Shown here piece after piece: positions 29,008 through 36,729 of a stretch of 64,000 nucleotides of DNA. Each line of letters starts with the position of its first letter. Positions within the stretch are counted from its first letter, which is position 1. Made by a program: the position numbers and the translations under genes. Under the pieces are notes generated by a model. The model worked only from the letters and a program-made list of their open reading frames with translations. It was not told the DNA's origin and ran no database searches. This DNA is from Phenylobacterium sp. (lineage in GTDB: Bacteria > Pseudomonadota > Alphaproteobacteria > Caulobacterales > Caulobacteraceae), in the NCBI RefSeq assembly GCF_019636135.1, contig NZ_JAHBYD010000027.1, positions 1-64,000 on the forward strand. Reading direction: 5' to 3'.

Positions 29008-29691
29008 ATGCGCAAGTTCGCTTCCCTCACGCTGGCCGCACTCCTCGCCGCCGCGCCGGCCGCCGCCTTCGCCGAGGACGCCGTCGGCGACTGGGTGGGC
29101 AAGGTGAAGGTCCCGGCGGGCGTCGAGCTCACCATCGCCGCCCACATCCAGAAGGACGCCGCGGGCAAGCTGATCGGCTTCTCCGAGAGCCCCGACCAGA
29201 CGGTCACCCAGCTTCCCATGACCGACATCGCCGCGACGCCCGACGCCTTGTCGTTCGCCATCCCGATGGTGAACGCCAGGTATGCGGGCAAGTGGGACCC
29301 GGCCGCCAGGGCCTGGGCCGGCGTGCTGACCCAGGCCGGCCTCGACATGCCGCTGTCGCTCGCCCGCGGCGTCGCGCCGCCGCGCCCGGTGGTGGCGGGG
29401 CTGGACGGCGACTGGGCGGGCGTGCTCGCCGCGCCGCAGGGCGACCTGCGCCTGCGGCTGCACGTGAAGACCGGCGCCGACGGCACCCTGGCGCTCTTCG
29501 AGAGCCCCGACCAGAGTCCGATGAAGCTGGTCGCCTTCCTCACCCACGAGGGCGACGCGGTGAAGATCGAGCTCAAGGGCGTCGGCGGCTTCGAGGGCAG
29601 GCTCTCGCCCGACGGCCAGACCCTCGAGGGCCAGTGGAAGCAGATGGGCGGCGCCCTCCCCCTGACGCTGAAGAAGTCTTCCCTCCCTTGA
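29008..29691 (+). CDS. Secreted two-repeat protein of unknown function
   Basis: A 227-residue protein with a Sec signal peptide (MRKFASLTLAALLAAAPAAAFA). The mature part has two homologous halves of about 95 residues: GDWVGKVKVPAG...FSESPDQT and GDWAGVLAAPQGDL...FESPDQS, each likely a beta-barrel-like unit. A strong AAGGAGG (28995-29001) precedes the ATG. It is third in the gntR-slipin operon. No known family was recognised. The final residues SSLP and the stop are written by the left arm of a TCCCTCCC palindrome, so the C-terminus has been reset by the repeat. Confidence 0.8.
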   Translation: MRKFASLTLAALLAAAPAAAFAEDAVGDWVGKVKVPAGVELTIAAHIQKDAAGKLIGFSESPDQTVTQLPMTDIAATPDALSFAIPMVNARYAGKWDPAARAWAGVLTQAGLDMPLSLARGVAPPRPVVAGLDGDWAGVLAAPQGDLRLRLHVKTGADGTLALFESPDQSPMKLVAFLTHEGDAVKIELKGVGGFEGRLSPDGQTLEGQWKQMGGALPLTLKKSSLP

Positions 29692-30000
29692 TGGGGAGGG
29701 ACAGCTCGCCGGAGGCGAGCAGGGTGGGGAAGTACAGGCCGGAGTGCCGAGTGTCGTGATTGGCTAACCCGCTGGCGCGGAGTTCCGGCCCGGGCTACCC
29801 CATGAAGCAGGGCTATCGCATATGGCTTGTGGGCGGCTTGTCCGCCCGATTCATGAACCGCAGAGATCGCGGAGATGCGCAGAGAGGGTCGCGGATCCAC
29901 GGGAATCCTCTGCGTATCTCCGCGATCTCCGCGGTTTGACTGACGGCCTTTCGGCCATCCGCATCCATATGCGATGGCCCTGCCCATCAAGGGAGGGAAG
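29678..30000. repeat. TCCCTCCC-type repeat carrying an inserted miniature element
   Basis: Outer arms CTTCCCTCCCTTGATGGG (29678-29695) and its exact inverse (29983-30000) form an 18-bp pair. The left sub-hairpin is GCTCGCC-GGA-GGCGAGC. A 175-bp element (29808-29982) interrupts the right arm, and the right arm's own sub-hairpin is missing. The left arm forms the end of the upstream gene and the right end touches the stop of the sugar dehydrogenase. Confidence 0.85.
29808..29982. mobile_element. MITE-like element, solo copy
   Basis: Terminal inverted repeats are CAGGGCTATCGCATATGG (29808-29825) and CCATATGCGATGGCCCTG (29965-29982), 17 of 18 bp matching. Immediate flanks are CCCATGAAG and CCCATCAAG, a 9-bp direct repeat with one mismatch, as expected of a target duplication. 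Each arm has a sub-hairpin (GGGCGG-CTTGT-CCGCCC; GGCC-TTTC-GGCC). It is 175 bp with no coding capacity, so any transposase would act from elsewhere. Confidence 0.75.
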
Positions 30001-30001
30001 A

Positions 30002-31804
30002 TCATCCCACGAAGATCCAGTCGCCCGTCAGGGACGAGAGCTGGACGCCGGCGAGCACGACCCGCGCGCCGCCCGTGATGCTGACCACCGTGTCGGCGCC
30101 CTCCTGCGCCACGGTGTAGGTGCTGCCGGGGTCGAGGCGGATGCGGTCGCCCTCGGCGCGGTTGAAGTCGGTGATGCGGTCGAGGCCGGCGTCGCCGAAG
30201 CTGTTGAAGATGTCGGCGCCCGCCCCGCCGGTGGCCGTGTCGTCGCCGCGGTCGCCCGAGATGAAGTCGTTCCCCGCGCCGCCGAACAGCAGGTCGTCGC
30301 CCTGGCCGCCGCGGACCGTGTCGGCCCCCGCGCCCCCGTCGCAGGTGTCGTCGCCGAGGTTGCCGAGCACGATGTCGGCCCCGTCGTCGCCCGACAGCCA
30401 GTCCTGGTCCTTGCCGCCGACGACCCAGTCGTCGCCCGCGCCGCCCGAGACCGAGTCGTCGCCCATGTTGCCGTTGATGTCGTCGAACCCGGCCCCGCCC
30501 AGGATGGTGTCGTTCCCCTCGTCCCCGCGCAGGTAGTCGCCGCCGTCGCCGGCCGCCGCGCCGAAGTCGAGGCGGTGGACGTCGCCGTCCTGGCCGATGA
30601 CGTAGAGCCGCCCGCGTCCGTCGACCGCGAACGAGGTGATCTGGTCGAGATCGCCGCCCTGCACCGTGATCTGGCCGTTGCGGTTCAGGAAGTCCTGCGC
30701 CTGGCCGTCCACGACGCGGGTCGTCCAGAGGTTGCCCGTGATGTAGTCGGCGAAGACGTAGAGCCCCTGCGCGCCGCCGGGCCCGTGGTAGACGTAGCCG
30801 CCGGTCACCGCGAAGCCGCGGTAGAGCGGCGTCACCCGGTCATAGTCGAGGATCGGGTCGGTGAGGCCGGTTTGGTCGGCCGTGCGGACCAGGAACCCCT
30901 CCTTCAGCGGCCAGCCGAAGTTGAAGCCCGACTGGCCGGCGGCGACGTAGTCGACCTCCTCGCGGGCGTTCGCCCCCACATCGCCGATGTAGAGGTCGCC
31001 GTTGGCGCTGTCGAAGCTGGGCCGCCACGGATTGCGCAGGCCGTAGACCCAGATCTCGTCGGCGCCCGGCGTGGCGCCCGCGAACGGGTTGCCGGCCGGG
31101 ATGGCGTAGTTCCTCATGAAGTCGAACGGGAAGTCGTCGCGGTCGACGTCGATGCGCAGGATCTTGCCCAGCAGCGTGTCCGTGTCCTGCGCCGCCAGCG
31201 TGATGCCGGTGGCCGAGGAGTGACCGTCGCCGGAGGCGATGTAGAGGTAGCCGTCCGGCCCGAAGCCCATCCAGCCGCCGACGTGGTTGGGGCTGCCGGC
31301 CCGGGGGATGGTCATGATCACGTCGGTGAGCGCGCCGGCCTTGGTGGGGCTCTGGCGGACGTACGCCTGCACCTCGGTGTCGCCCGCGGTGTTGGTCAGG
31401 TAGATGTAGAAGAGGCCGTTCTGCTGGTAGTTCGGGTGGAAGGCGAGGCCGAGCAGGCCCTGTTCGGTCCCCGTGGCGAGCACGCCGTTGGGCAGGTCGA
31501 GGAACGGGTCGGACTGCACGGAGCCGGAGTTCAGGTCGAGGATCCGGATGCGGCCGGTGTATTGCTCCACGAGGAACAGCTTGTCCGGCTCGCCGGGCGG
31601 CGAGACCCCGAAGACCGGCCGCGAGAGACCGGAGGCGACGCGCACGGCGGTGATGCCGGCGTCGTCCGAGGCGGAGTGGCCGTAGACGAGGTCGTCGCCG
31701 GCGCCTGCCGCGATGCTGTCCGACCCGTCCTGGCCCGACAGCGTGTCGGCCCCCGCCGTGCCGACGATCGTGTCCCGCGCCCCGCTCCCGACGATCTCAG
31801 GCAT
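30002..31804 (-). CDS. PQQ-dependent sugar (glucose/sorbosone) dehydrogenase with RTX module
   Basis: A 600-residue protein. A short N-terminal RTX-like block (GSGARDTIVGTAGADTLSGQ) precedes a six-bladed propeller of the soluble glucose/sorbosone dehydrogenase type (about 50-415): GLLGLAFHPNYQQNGLFYIY, DTLLGKILRID, YGLRNPWRPSFD, GDVGANAREEVDYV. About 185 C-terminal residues are RTX nonapeptides and a T1SS-type tail ending WIFVG. There is no Sec signal. The C-terminal module is nearly the same as in the M10 protease at 13604-15403, so both are probably exported by one type I system located elsewhere. PQQ dependence is inferred from the family. Confidence 0.88.
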   Translation of the reverse strand: MPEIVGSGARDTIVGTAGADTLSGQDGSDSIAAGAGDDLVYGHSASDDAGITAVRVASGLSRPVFGVSPPGEPDKLFLVEQYTGRIRILDLNSGSVQSDPFLDLPNGVLATGTEQGLLGLAFHPNYQQNGLFYIYLTNTAGDTEVQAYVRQSPTKAGALTDVIMTIPRAGSPNHVGGWMGFGPDGYLYIASGDGHSSATGITLAAQDTDTLLGKILRIDVDRDDFPFDFMRNYAIPAGNPFAGATPGADEIWVYGLRNPWRPSFDSANGDLYIGDVGANAREEVDYVAAGQSGFNFGWPLKEGFLVRTADQTGLTDPILDYDRVTPLYRGFAVTGGYVYHGPGGAQGLYVFADYITGNLWTTRVVDGQAQDFLNRNGQITVQGGDLDQITSFAVDGRGRLYVIGQDGDVHRLDFGAAAGDGGDYLRGDEGNDTILGGAGFDDINGNMGDDSVSGGAGDDWVVGGKDQDWLSGDDGADIVLGNLGDDTCDGGAGADTVRGGQGDDLLFGGAGNDFISGDRGDDTATGGAGADIFNSFGDAGLDRITDFNRAEGDRIRLDPGSTYTVAQEGADTVVSITGGARVVLAGVQLSSLTGDWIFVG

Positions 31805-31896
31805 CTATGCCGGCCCCCGCTTGCCACCGGCCGACGTTAGAGCGGGATCGGCGCCCCCTCCACCCCTTCGTGGTTCCCCCGCCCCCGCTGCGCAGG

Positions 31897-32228
31897 CAGG
31901 GCCATCGCATATGGCATGTGGGCGGCTCGTCCGCCCGAGTCATGAACCGCAGAGATCGCGGAGATCGCAGAGAGCTCTCCCACGATTGTCATCCCGGTTT
32001 CGCCGCAGGCGAAGACCGGGACCCAACCGTCCGGTGCTCTGAGGTTGTTATCTGCCCCCGCTCGCCAGGGGCCGGCCCCCAACCATCGACGCACCGGAGG
32101 GTTGGGTCCCGGTCTTGGGCTGCGCCCAAACCGGGATGACAAACGGGGAAAGCCTCTGCGTATCTCCGCGATCTCTGCGGTTTGACTGACGGCCTTTCGG
32201 CCGCCCGCATCCATATGCGATGGCCCTG
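31897..32228. mobile_element. MITE-like element, copy interrupted by another repeat
   Basis: Perfect 18-bp terminal inverted repeats CAGGGCCATCGCATATGG (31897-31914) and its inverse (32211-32228). The 9-mer CTGCGCAGG occurs at 31888-31896 and 32230-32238, a target duplication with a one-base ambiguity at the element edge. Total 332 bp; subtracting the nested 155-bp repeat leaves 177 bp, essentially the length of the solo copy (175 bp). Sub-hairpins are GGGCGG-CTCGT-CCGCCC left and a GGCC-based stem right. Confidence 0.78.
31987..32141. repeat. TGTCATCCCGG-type palindromic repeat, copy B (innermost)
   Basis: It lies inside the second MITE-like element. Sub-hairpins are TTCGCC-GCA-GGCGAA left and TTGGGC-TGC-GCCCAA right. 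The core reads GTGCTCTGAG left and CCATCGACGCAC right, opposite to copy A at 6563. Confidence 0.85.
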
Positions 32229-32426
32229 GCTGCGCAGGGGAGGTTCGCGTTTTCCAGTACCTCCCCCATTCATGGGGGAGGGGGACCCGAAGGGTGGAGG
32301 GGGCGCTGCAACTCGCAGGGCCTGTCCGGCGAGGATCCCGTCGCCGGTCAGGATGACCCGGGCGCGTCCTCCCGGATCGCGGCTTCGCTTGCAGCGCGGA
32401 CACGACTATGACGGCGATGAGGCCCG

Positions 32427-33263
32427 ATGAGCTCCGAACCGCCACCGTCGATGCGCCGCCCGCGGGTGATGGGGATCGTCAACGCGACGCCCGACAGCTT
32501 CTCCGACGGCGGCCGGTTCCTCGCGCCCGAGGCGGCGCTCGGCCATGCGCGGCGGCTGGTCGCCGAGGGAGCGGACATGGTCGACGTGGGCGCGGAATCG
32601 ACACGGCCCGGGGCCGGGCCGGTGAGCGCCGCGGTCGAGATCGGGCGCCTGGTCCCGCTGGTCGCGGCGCTGCGGGCCGGACATCCGGCGGTCGCGATCT
32701 CGGTCGACACCATGAAGCCGGACGTGGCGCGCGCGGCGGTGGCCGCCGGCGCCACGATGTGGAACGACGTCACCGCGCTGCGCCACGCGCCGCACAGCCT
32801 GGAGACCGCCGCGGCGCTGGGCTGCGACGTGGTGCTGATGCACATGCGGGGCGAGCCGCGGACCATGCAGGCCGCGCCGGACTACGACGACGTGGTGGGC
32901 GAGGTGGCGGCGTTCCTGGCCGAGCGGGCCGAGGCGGCGATGGCGGCGGGCGTGGCGCGCGGGCGCATCTGGCTCGATCCCGGCATCGGCTTCGGCAAGC
33001 ACATGACGCGCCACAACCTGCCGCTGCTCGCGGGCCTCGACCGGATCGTGGGCCTGGGTTTCCCGGTGCTGCTGGGGGCCAGCCGCAAGGCGTTCATCGG
33101 GCGGCTGAGCGGCGACGCCCCGGCCGACCGGCGGCTGGGCGGCTCGATCGCCGCGGCGCTGGCCGGCGCGGCGGCGGGGGTCGCGGCCGTGCGCGTCCAC
33201 GACGTCTTCGAGACCGTCCAGGCGCTCACGCTCGACGCCGCGATCCGCCACGCCGCGCCGTAG
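32427..33263 (+). CDS. folP: Dihydropteroate synthase
   Basis: A 278-residue TIM-barrel enzyme that joins p-aminobenzoate to the pterin in folate synthesis; the sulfonamide target. Motifs: MGIVNATPDSFSDGGRF, DVGAESTRPGAGPVS, SVDTMKPDVARAA, WNDVTAL, LMHMRGEP, LDPGIGFGKH and GASRKAFIGRL. The ATG follows GATGAGGCCCG. Here folP stands alone, between the nested repeats and the copy 2 hairpin repeat. ftsH, often near folP in proteobacteria, is 5 kb upstream. Confidence 0.97.
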   Translation: MSSEPPPSMRRPRVMGIVNATPDSFSDGGRFLAPEAALGHARRLVAEGADMVDVGAESTRPGAGPVSAAVEIGRLVPLVAALRAGHPAVAISVDTMKPDVARAAVAAGATMWNDVTALRHAPHSLETAAALGCDVVLMHMRGEPRTMQAAPDYDDVVGEVAAFLAERAEAAMAAGVARGRIWLDPGIGFGKHMTRHNLPLLAGLDRIVGLGFPVLLGASRKAFIGRLSGDAPADRRLGGSIAAALAGAAAGVAAVRVHDVFETVQALTLDAAIRHAAP

Positions 33264-33329
33264 CCCGGTAGCCCCGGCCCGGGGCGCCAGCCGCGAGCTT
33301 CCTGCGCGCCGCAGGCGCCGTCATCTGGA

Positions 33330-33432
33330 ACCACGAACGAACACGAAGTCACACGAACAGGCCGCAGAGGATCGCGGCGGCGCGCTCAGATCATCCCCGA
33401 CGTGTTCGTGTGTCTTCGTGTCCGTTCGTGGT
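33330..33432. repeat. Long hairpin repeat, copy 2, core inverted
   Basis: Arms 33330-33358 and 33404-33432 (29 bp) with core 33359-33403 (45 bp), the same sizes as copy 1. The reverse complement of this core matches the copy 1 core at 41 of 45 positions, while the outer flanks (such as CCTGCGCGCCGCAGGCGCCG) keep the same direction. The rest of the 33264-33602 gap holds a single TCATCCCGG-type arm (about 33523-33558) and no gene. Confidence 0.85.
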
Positions 33433-33602
33433 CGAATCAAACGGTGTTGTGACGCGCCCTCGAAGCCGAAGACCTCGCACGACCCCTTCCGCCCCGCTTC
33501 AGGGTTGGCCCCAAAATAGCCCGTCATCCCGGCCGCAGCGCAGCGGAGAGCCGGGACCCGGGAGGACCCGGTGTTTTGGGGCGACTCTATCGAGTCCGGA
33601 CC

Positions 33603-34190
33603 CTAGCCCCGGAGCTTGGCGATGATCTCGGTCACCTGGGCTCGCGCGTGCTCCAGGCCGCGGCCGGTGTCCACCGTGTAGTGGGCGCGGGCCCGCTTCT
33701 CCGCGTCCGCCACCTGCTGCGCCAGGATGGCGTCCAGCCGGTCCGGGGTCATGCCCGGGCGGGCCAGTACGCGTTCGCGCTGCATCTCCGGCGGCGCGGA
33801 CACCACGATCACCGCCGCGACGTTGGCGTCGCCGCCGGTCTCGTAGAGCAGGGGCACGTCCAGGATCACCATGTCGGCGCCGCTCTCCTCGGCGGCCTTG
33901 AAGAAGCCGACGCGGTCGCGGCCCACCAGCGGATGGACGATGGCGTTCAGGCGCTTCAGCTCGTCGGGATGGCCCAGCACGCGCTCGCGCAACGCCTCGC
34001 GGTCGACGCGGCCGTCCTTCACCACCCCGGGGAACGCCTCGCCCACGGGGCCCACCGCCGCGCCGCCCTCGTCGTAGAGGTCATGCACCGCCGCGTCGGC
34101 GTCGTAGACGGGGATGCCGGCGTCGCGGAACATCGCCGCGGTCGTCGACTTGCCCATGCCGATGGAGCCGGTCAGCCCGATCACCTTCAT
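33603..34190 (-). CDS. coaE: Dephospho-CoA kinase
   Basis: A 195-residue P-loop kinase for the last step of CoA synthesis. N-terminal GLTGSIGMGKSTTAAMF is the Walker A loop; DADAAVHDLYDEGG and DVPLLYETGGD are substrate-binding and lid motifs. Length is typical. It is the last gene of ppsR-maf-aroE-coaE, 13 nt after aroE. In many alphaproteobacteria dnaQ follows coaE, but here a repeat-rich gap and folP follow instead. Confidence 0.96.
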   Translation of the reverse strand: MKVIGLTGSIGMGKSTTAAMFRDAGIPVYDADAAVHDLYDEGGAAVGPVGEAFPGVVKDGRVDREALRERVLGHPDELKRLNAIVHPLVGRDRVGFFKAAEESGADMVILDVPLLYETGGDANVAAVIVVSAPPEMQRERVLARPGMTPDRLDAILAQQVADAEKRARAHYTVDTGRGLEHARAQVTEIIAKLRG

Positions 34191-34203
34191 CAGCCGGCCA
34201 TCC

Positions 34204-35046
34204 TCATCTCAACTGCTCCAGCGCCAGTTCGCGGACGTCGACCTCCGCGGGGGGATACTCGCCGTAGAAGGCCTCGAACGACGGCTCGGCCTGGCGGACC
34301 AGCATCTCCAGCCCGTCGACCGTCGTGCGCCCCAGGTCCTGCGCCTGTTGCAGGAAGGGCGTGACCAGCGGCTTGTAGACCATGTCCATCACCACGCAGG
34401 CGGGCTGCGTCGTCTCGAGCGGCGCGTCCAGCGTCGGCGCGCCGCTCATCCCGGCCGACGTCGCGTTGATCACCGCCGTCGAGAGGCGGAACGCGCCCAC
34501 CGCGTGGTTCAGGGGCAGGGACGAGACCTTCGGGCCGAGCGCGCGGGCGAGGGTCTCGGCCTTCTCCACCGTGCGGTTGACGACGAAGACCTTCGGCGCG
34601 CCGGCCAGGAGCAGCGCCGCGACCGCGCCCCGCGCCGCGCCGCCGGCGCCCAGCACCGTCACCGGTCCCAGGCCCGCATCCCACCTCGGCGCCTGGGCGG
34701 CGAAGGCGCGCAGCAGGCCGAACCCGTCGGTGTTGTCGGCCACGATCCGGCCGTCGGGCTCGAACACCAGCAGGTTCGCCGCGCCGGCGAGCCGCGCGGC
34801 CTCGCTGGCCCTGTCGGCCGCGGCCAGCGCGTCGGCCTTGAAGGGGAGGGTGACGTTCACCCCGCGCACCGCACCGCCGCGGAAGCCTTCGACCAGCCGC
34901 CGGAACCCGTGCGCATCGGGCGCGAACGGCACGTAGACGCCGTCGATCCCCGCGGCCGCCAGCCAGGCGTTGTGCAGGGTCGGCGACATCGACTGGGCCA
35001 CCGGATGGCCCACGACGCCGGCGACGATCGTCCGCCCCGTGATCAT
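34204..35046 (-). CDS. aroE: Shikimate dehydrogenase
   Basis: About 280 residues from ATG 35046, overlapping the maf stop by 4 nt (ATGA). It reduces 3-dehydroshikimate with NADPH in aromatic amino acid synthesis. Motifs: GHPVAQSMSPTLHNAW, NVTLPFKADAL with the catalytic Lys, DNTDGFG with the catalytic Asp, the Rossmann loop LGAGGAARG, VVNRT, and the C-terminal DGLEMLVRQAEPSFEAFYG. The overlap indicates coupling with maf. Confidence 0.96.
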   Translation of the reverse strand: MITGRTIVAGVVGHPVAQSMSPTLHNAWLAAAGIDGVYVPFAPDAHGFRRLVEGFRGGAVRGVNVTLPFKADALAAADRASEAARLAGAANLLVFEPDGRIVADNTDGFGLLRAFAAQAPRWDAGLGPVTVLGAGGAARGAVAALLLAGAPKVFVVNRTVEKAETLARALGPKVSSLPLNHAVGAFRLSTAVINATSAGMSGAPTLDAPLETTQPACVVMDMVYKPLVTPFLQQAQDLGRTTVDGLEMLVRQAEPSFEAFYGEYPPAEVDVRELALEQLR

Positions 35047-35630
35047 GTCGCCAGGACCCCGTGCCGGCGCATCAGGTCGAGCAGGCCCATGAGCGGCAGG
35101 CCCAGGATGGCGAAATAGTCGCCCTCGATCCTGGAGAAAAGCTGCGCTCCCAGCCCTTCCAGCCGGTAGCAGCCCACCGACCCCAGCGCCTGTTCGCCCT
35201 CGTCGGCCAGGTAGCGCTCCAGGAAGGCGTCGGAGAAGTCGCGCATGGTCAGCGTCGCCGTCGCCACCTCGCGCCAGATCGGCGCGCCGTCCTTCGCCAC
35301 GACCACCGCCGAGTGCAGCCTGTGCGCCCGGCCCCGCAGCTCGCGCAGGCGCTCCCGGGCCGCCGCCACGGTGTCGACCTTGTCGTAGAGCCGCCCGTCC
35401 AGGTCCAGCGTCTGGTCGGCGCCGATCACGAAGCCGGCGCGGCCCCGCGACACCCGGATCGCCTTCAGCTCGGCCAGGGCGTCGGCCACCTCGCGCGGCC
35501 CCTGGCCTTCGGCCAGCAGCGAGGCCTTCGCCGCGTCCTCGTCGACGCCGGCCACGGTCGCCTCGTAGGTCACGCCCGCGCCGTCCAGCACGGCCCGCCG
35601 CGCGGCGCTCCTCGACGCCAGCACGATCAC
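35043..35630 (-). CDS. maf: Maf-like nucleotide pyrophosphatase
   Basis: About 195 residues from GTG 35630, which overlaps the ppsR stop (GTGA). Maf proteins hydrolyse non-canonical or modified nucleoside triphosphates and affect septation when overexpressed. Visible: VLASRSAARRAVL at the N-terminus, FVIGADQTLDLDGRLYDK with the catalytic Asp, and GSVGCYRLEGLGAQLFSRIEGDYFAILGLPL split over the C-terminal motif region. It is coupled at both ends in the origin-proximal operon. Confidence 0.93.
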   Translation of the reverse strand: MIVLASRSAARRAVLDGAGVTYEATVAGVDEDAAKASLLAEGQGPREVADALAELKAIRVSRGRAGFVIGADQTLDLDGRLYDKVDTVAAARERLRELRGRAHRLHSAVVVAKDGAPIWREVATATLTMRDFSDAFLERYLADEGEQALGSVGCYRLEGLGAQLFSRIEGDYFAILGLPLMGLLDLMRRHGVLAT

Positions 35631-36475
35631 CCCAGCACCTCGACCTGGCCGTGGCCACGCGACAGCAGGTTCAGCACCGCCGCCGCCGTCTCCTCCACCG
35701 AGCGGCGCGTCACGTCGATGGTCGGCCAGCCGTGGCGCTCGTAGAGCCGGCGCGCCGCGATGATCTCCTCGCGCACCGCCTCCTGGTCGGTGTAGCTGGT
35801 GTCGCGGTTCTCCTTCAGGCTCAGCAGCCGGTTGCGGCGGATCTGGATCAGCCGGTCGGGCGAGATCAGCAGGCCCACGATCAGCGCGTTCTTCAGGTTG
35901 CCCAGCTTCTCCGGCAGCGGCCGCCCCGGCACCAGCGGCACGTTGGCGGCCCGCACGCCCCGATGCGCCAGGTAGATGCAGGTCGGCGTCTTGCTCGTCC
36001 GCGACACGCCCAGCAGCACCACGTCGGCCTGGTCGAGGTCCTGGCCGCCCTGGCCGTCGTCGTGGCCGATGGCGTAGTTCAGGGCGTCCATGCGGTTGAA
36101 GTAGTCGTTGTCGAGCCGCAGGTGCGCGCCCACCCGGCTGGTGGTGGCCGCCCCCAGGTAGCGCTGCATCGCCGAGACCAGCGGATCCAGCGCCGGCAGG
36201 CAGGGCATGTCCAGCCGGCGGCACCCGTCCTCCAGCGCCGCGCGCAGCTTGTCGTCGACGATGGTGTGCAGGACGATCCCCGGCGACTCCTCGATGTCGC
36301 TCAGCGCCCGGTCGAGCTGCCGCTGCGAGCGCACCAGGGCGTAGATGTGCTCGATCGGCAGCACGTTCTCGAAGCGGGCGCACACCGCGCGCGCCATGGC
36401 GTTCAGCGTCTCACCGGTCGAGTCCGACACCAGGTGGATGTGGAAGTAGGTGGCGAGGCGGGGCTGGACGGTCAT
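35627..36475 (-). CDS. ppsR: PEP synthase / pyruvate phosphate dikinase regulatory protein
   Basis: About 282 residues from ATG 36475 (MTVQPRLATYFHIHLVSDST). DUF299-type bifunctional kinase/pyrophosphorylase that switches PpsA or PpdK on and off. The P-loop-like motif is LLGVSRTSKTPTCIYLA; earlier SDSTGETLNAMARAV and later RRNRLLSLKENRDTSYTD are family motifs. It borders the origin, as in Caulobacter. The upstream region toward hemE contains the CtrA box. A start 12 nt earlier is possible. Confidence 0.93.
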   Translation of the reverse strand: MTVQPRLATYFHIHLVSDSTGETLNAMARAVCARFENVLPIEHIYALVRSQRQLDRALSDIEESPGIVLHTIVDDKLRAALEDGCRRLDMPCLPALDPLVSAMQRYLGAATTSRVGAHLRLDNDYFNRMDALNYAIGHDDGQGGQDLDQADVVLLGVSRTSKTPTCIYLAHRGVRAANVPLVPGRPLPEKLGNLKNALIVGLLISPDRLIQIRRNRLLSLKENRDTSYTDQEAVREEIIAARRLYERHGWPTIDVTRRSVEETAAAVLNLLSRGHGQVEVLG

Positions 36476-36506
36476 CTGTCGGCGCAAAAACCCTGGGGAC
36501 GGATCC

Positions 36507-36515
36507 TGTGGATTC
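36507..36515 (-). promoter_or_regulatory. DnaA-box-like site 1
   Basis: On the minus strand it reads GAATCCACA, differing from TTATCCACA at the first two positions. It overlaps a GATTC methylation site. Weak box; binding is inferred. Confidence 0.4.
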
Positions 36516-36714
36516 AGTCTTAGCGAAGCTGGACGCCGATGGGGATAGACGCCGTGGCGGAAACCCGTTCGGGCGGCTCCGGTGGAACGGGTGGAGCGAT
36601 GGGGCCGTTTACGGTGGGTTGATCCTCAGGCCCCGCCGGCTGGGCGCCGTTTCCGGCGTCGGCCCCGGCTGGCCTGTGGTTCCGCGCCGGCGCCCGGCGT
36701 TCTCCCCGCAGGTC

Positions 36715-36729
36715 TTAACGAATCCTTAA
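36715..36729. promoter_or_regulatory. CtrA box TTAA-N7-TTAA
   Basis: TTAACGAATCCTTAA is an exact TTAA-N7-TTAA match to the CtrA recognition sequence. The spacer contains GAATC, a CcrM-type methylation site. In Caulobacter, CtrA binding at such sites in the origin blocks initiation in swarmer cells. A lone TTAA half-site also lies at 36961-36964, just before the hemE start. Confidence 0.75.

Larger units (their letters stand above)
31851..32306. repeat. CCCTCCACC-type palindrome, outer layer of a three-level nest
   Basis: A 15-bp perfect pair GCGCCCCCTCCACCC (31851-31865) and GGGTGGAGGGGGCGC (32292-32306). Without the inserted element and its duplicated 9 bp it would be about 115 bp, close to the 93- and 117-bp relatives at 47921 and 38031. 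The interruption is inside the sub-hairpin CCCC-GCTGCGCA-GGGG. The 622-bp gap between the sugar dehydrogenase and folP holds no gene. Confidence 0.85.

Noticed and set aside
29678..30000. Length of the outer repeat minus the MITE (139 bp) as proof of clean insertion
   Set aside because: The right sub-hairpin is missing in this copy, so the match to the 139-bp copies may be coincidence. The length check was used only for the nested copy at 31897-32228.
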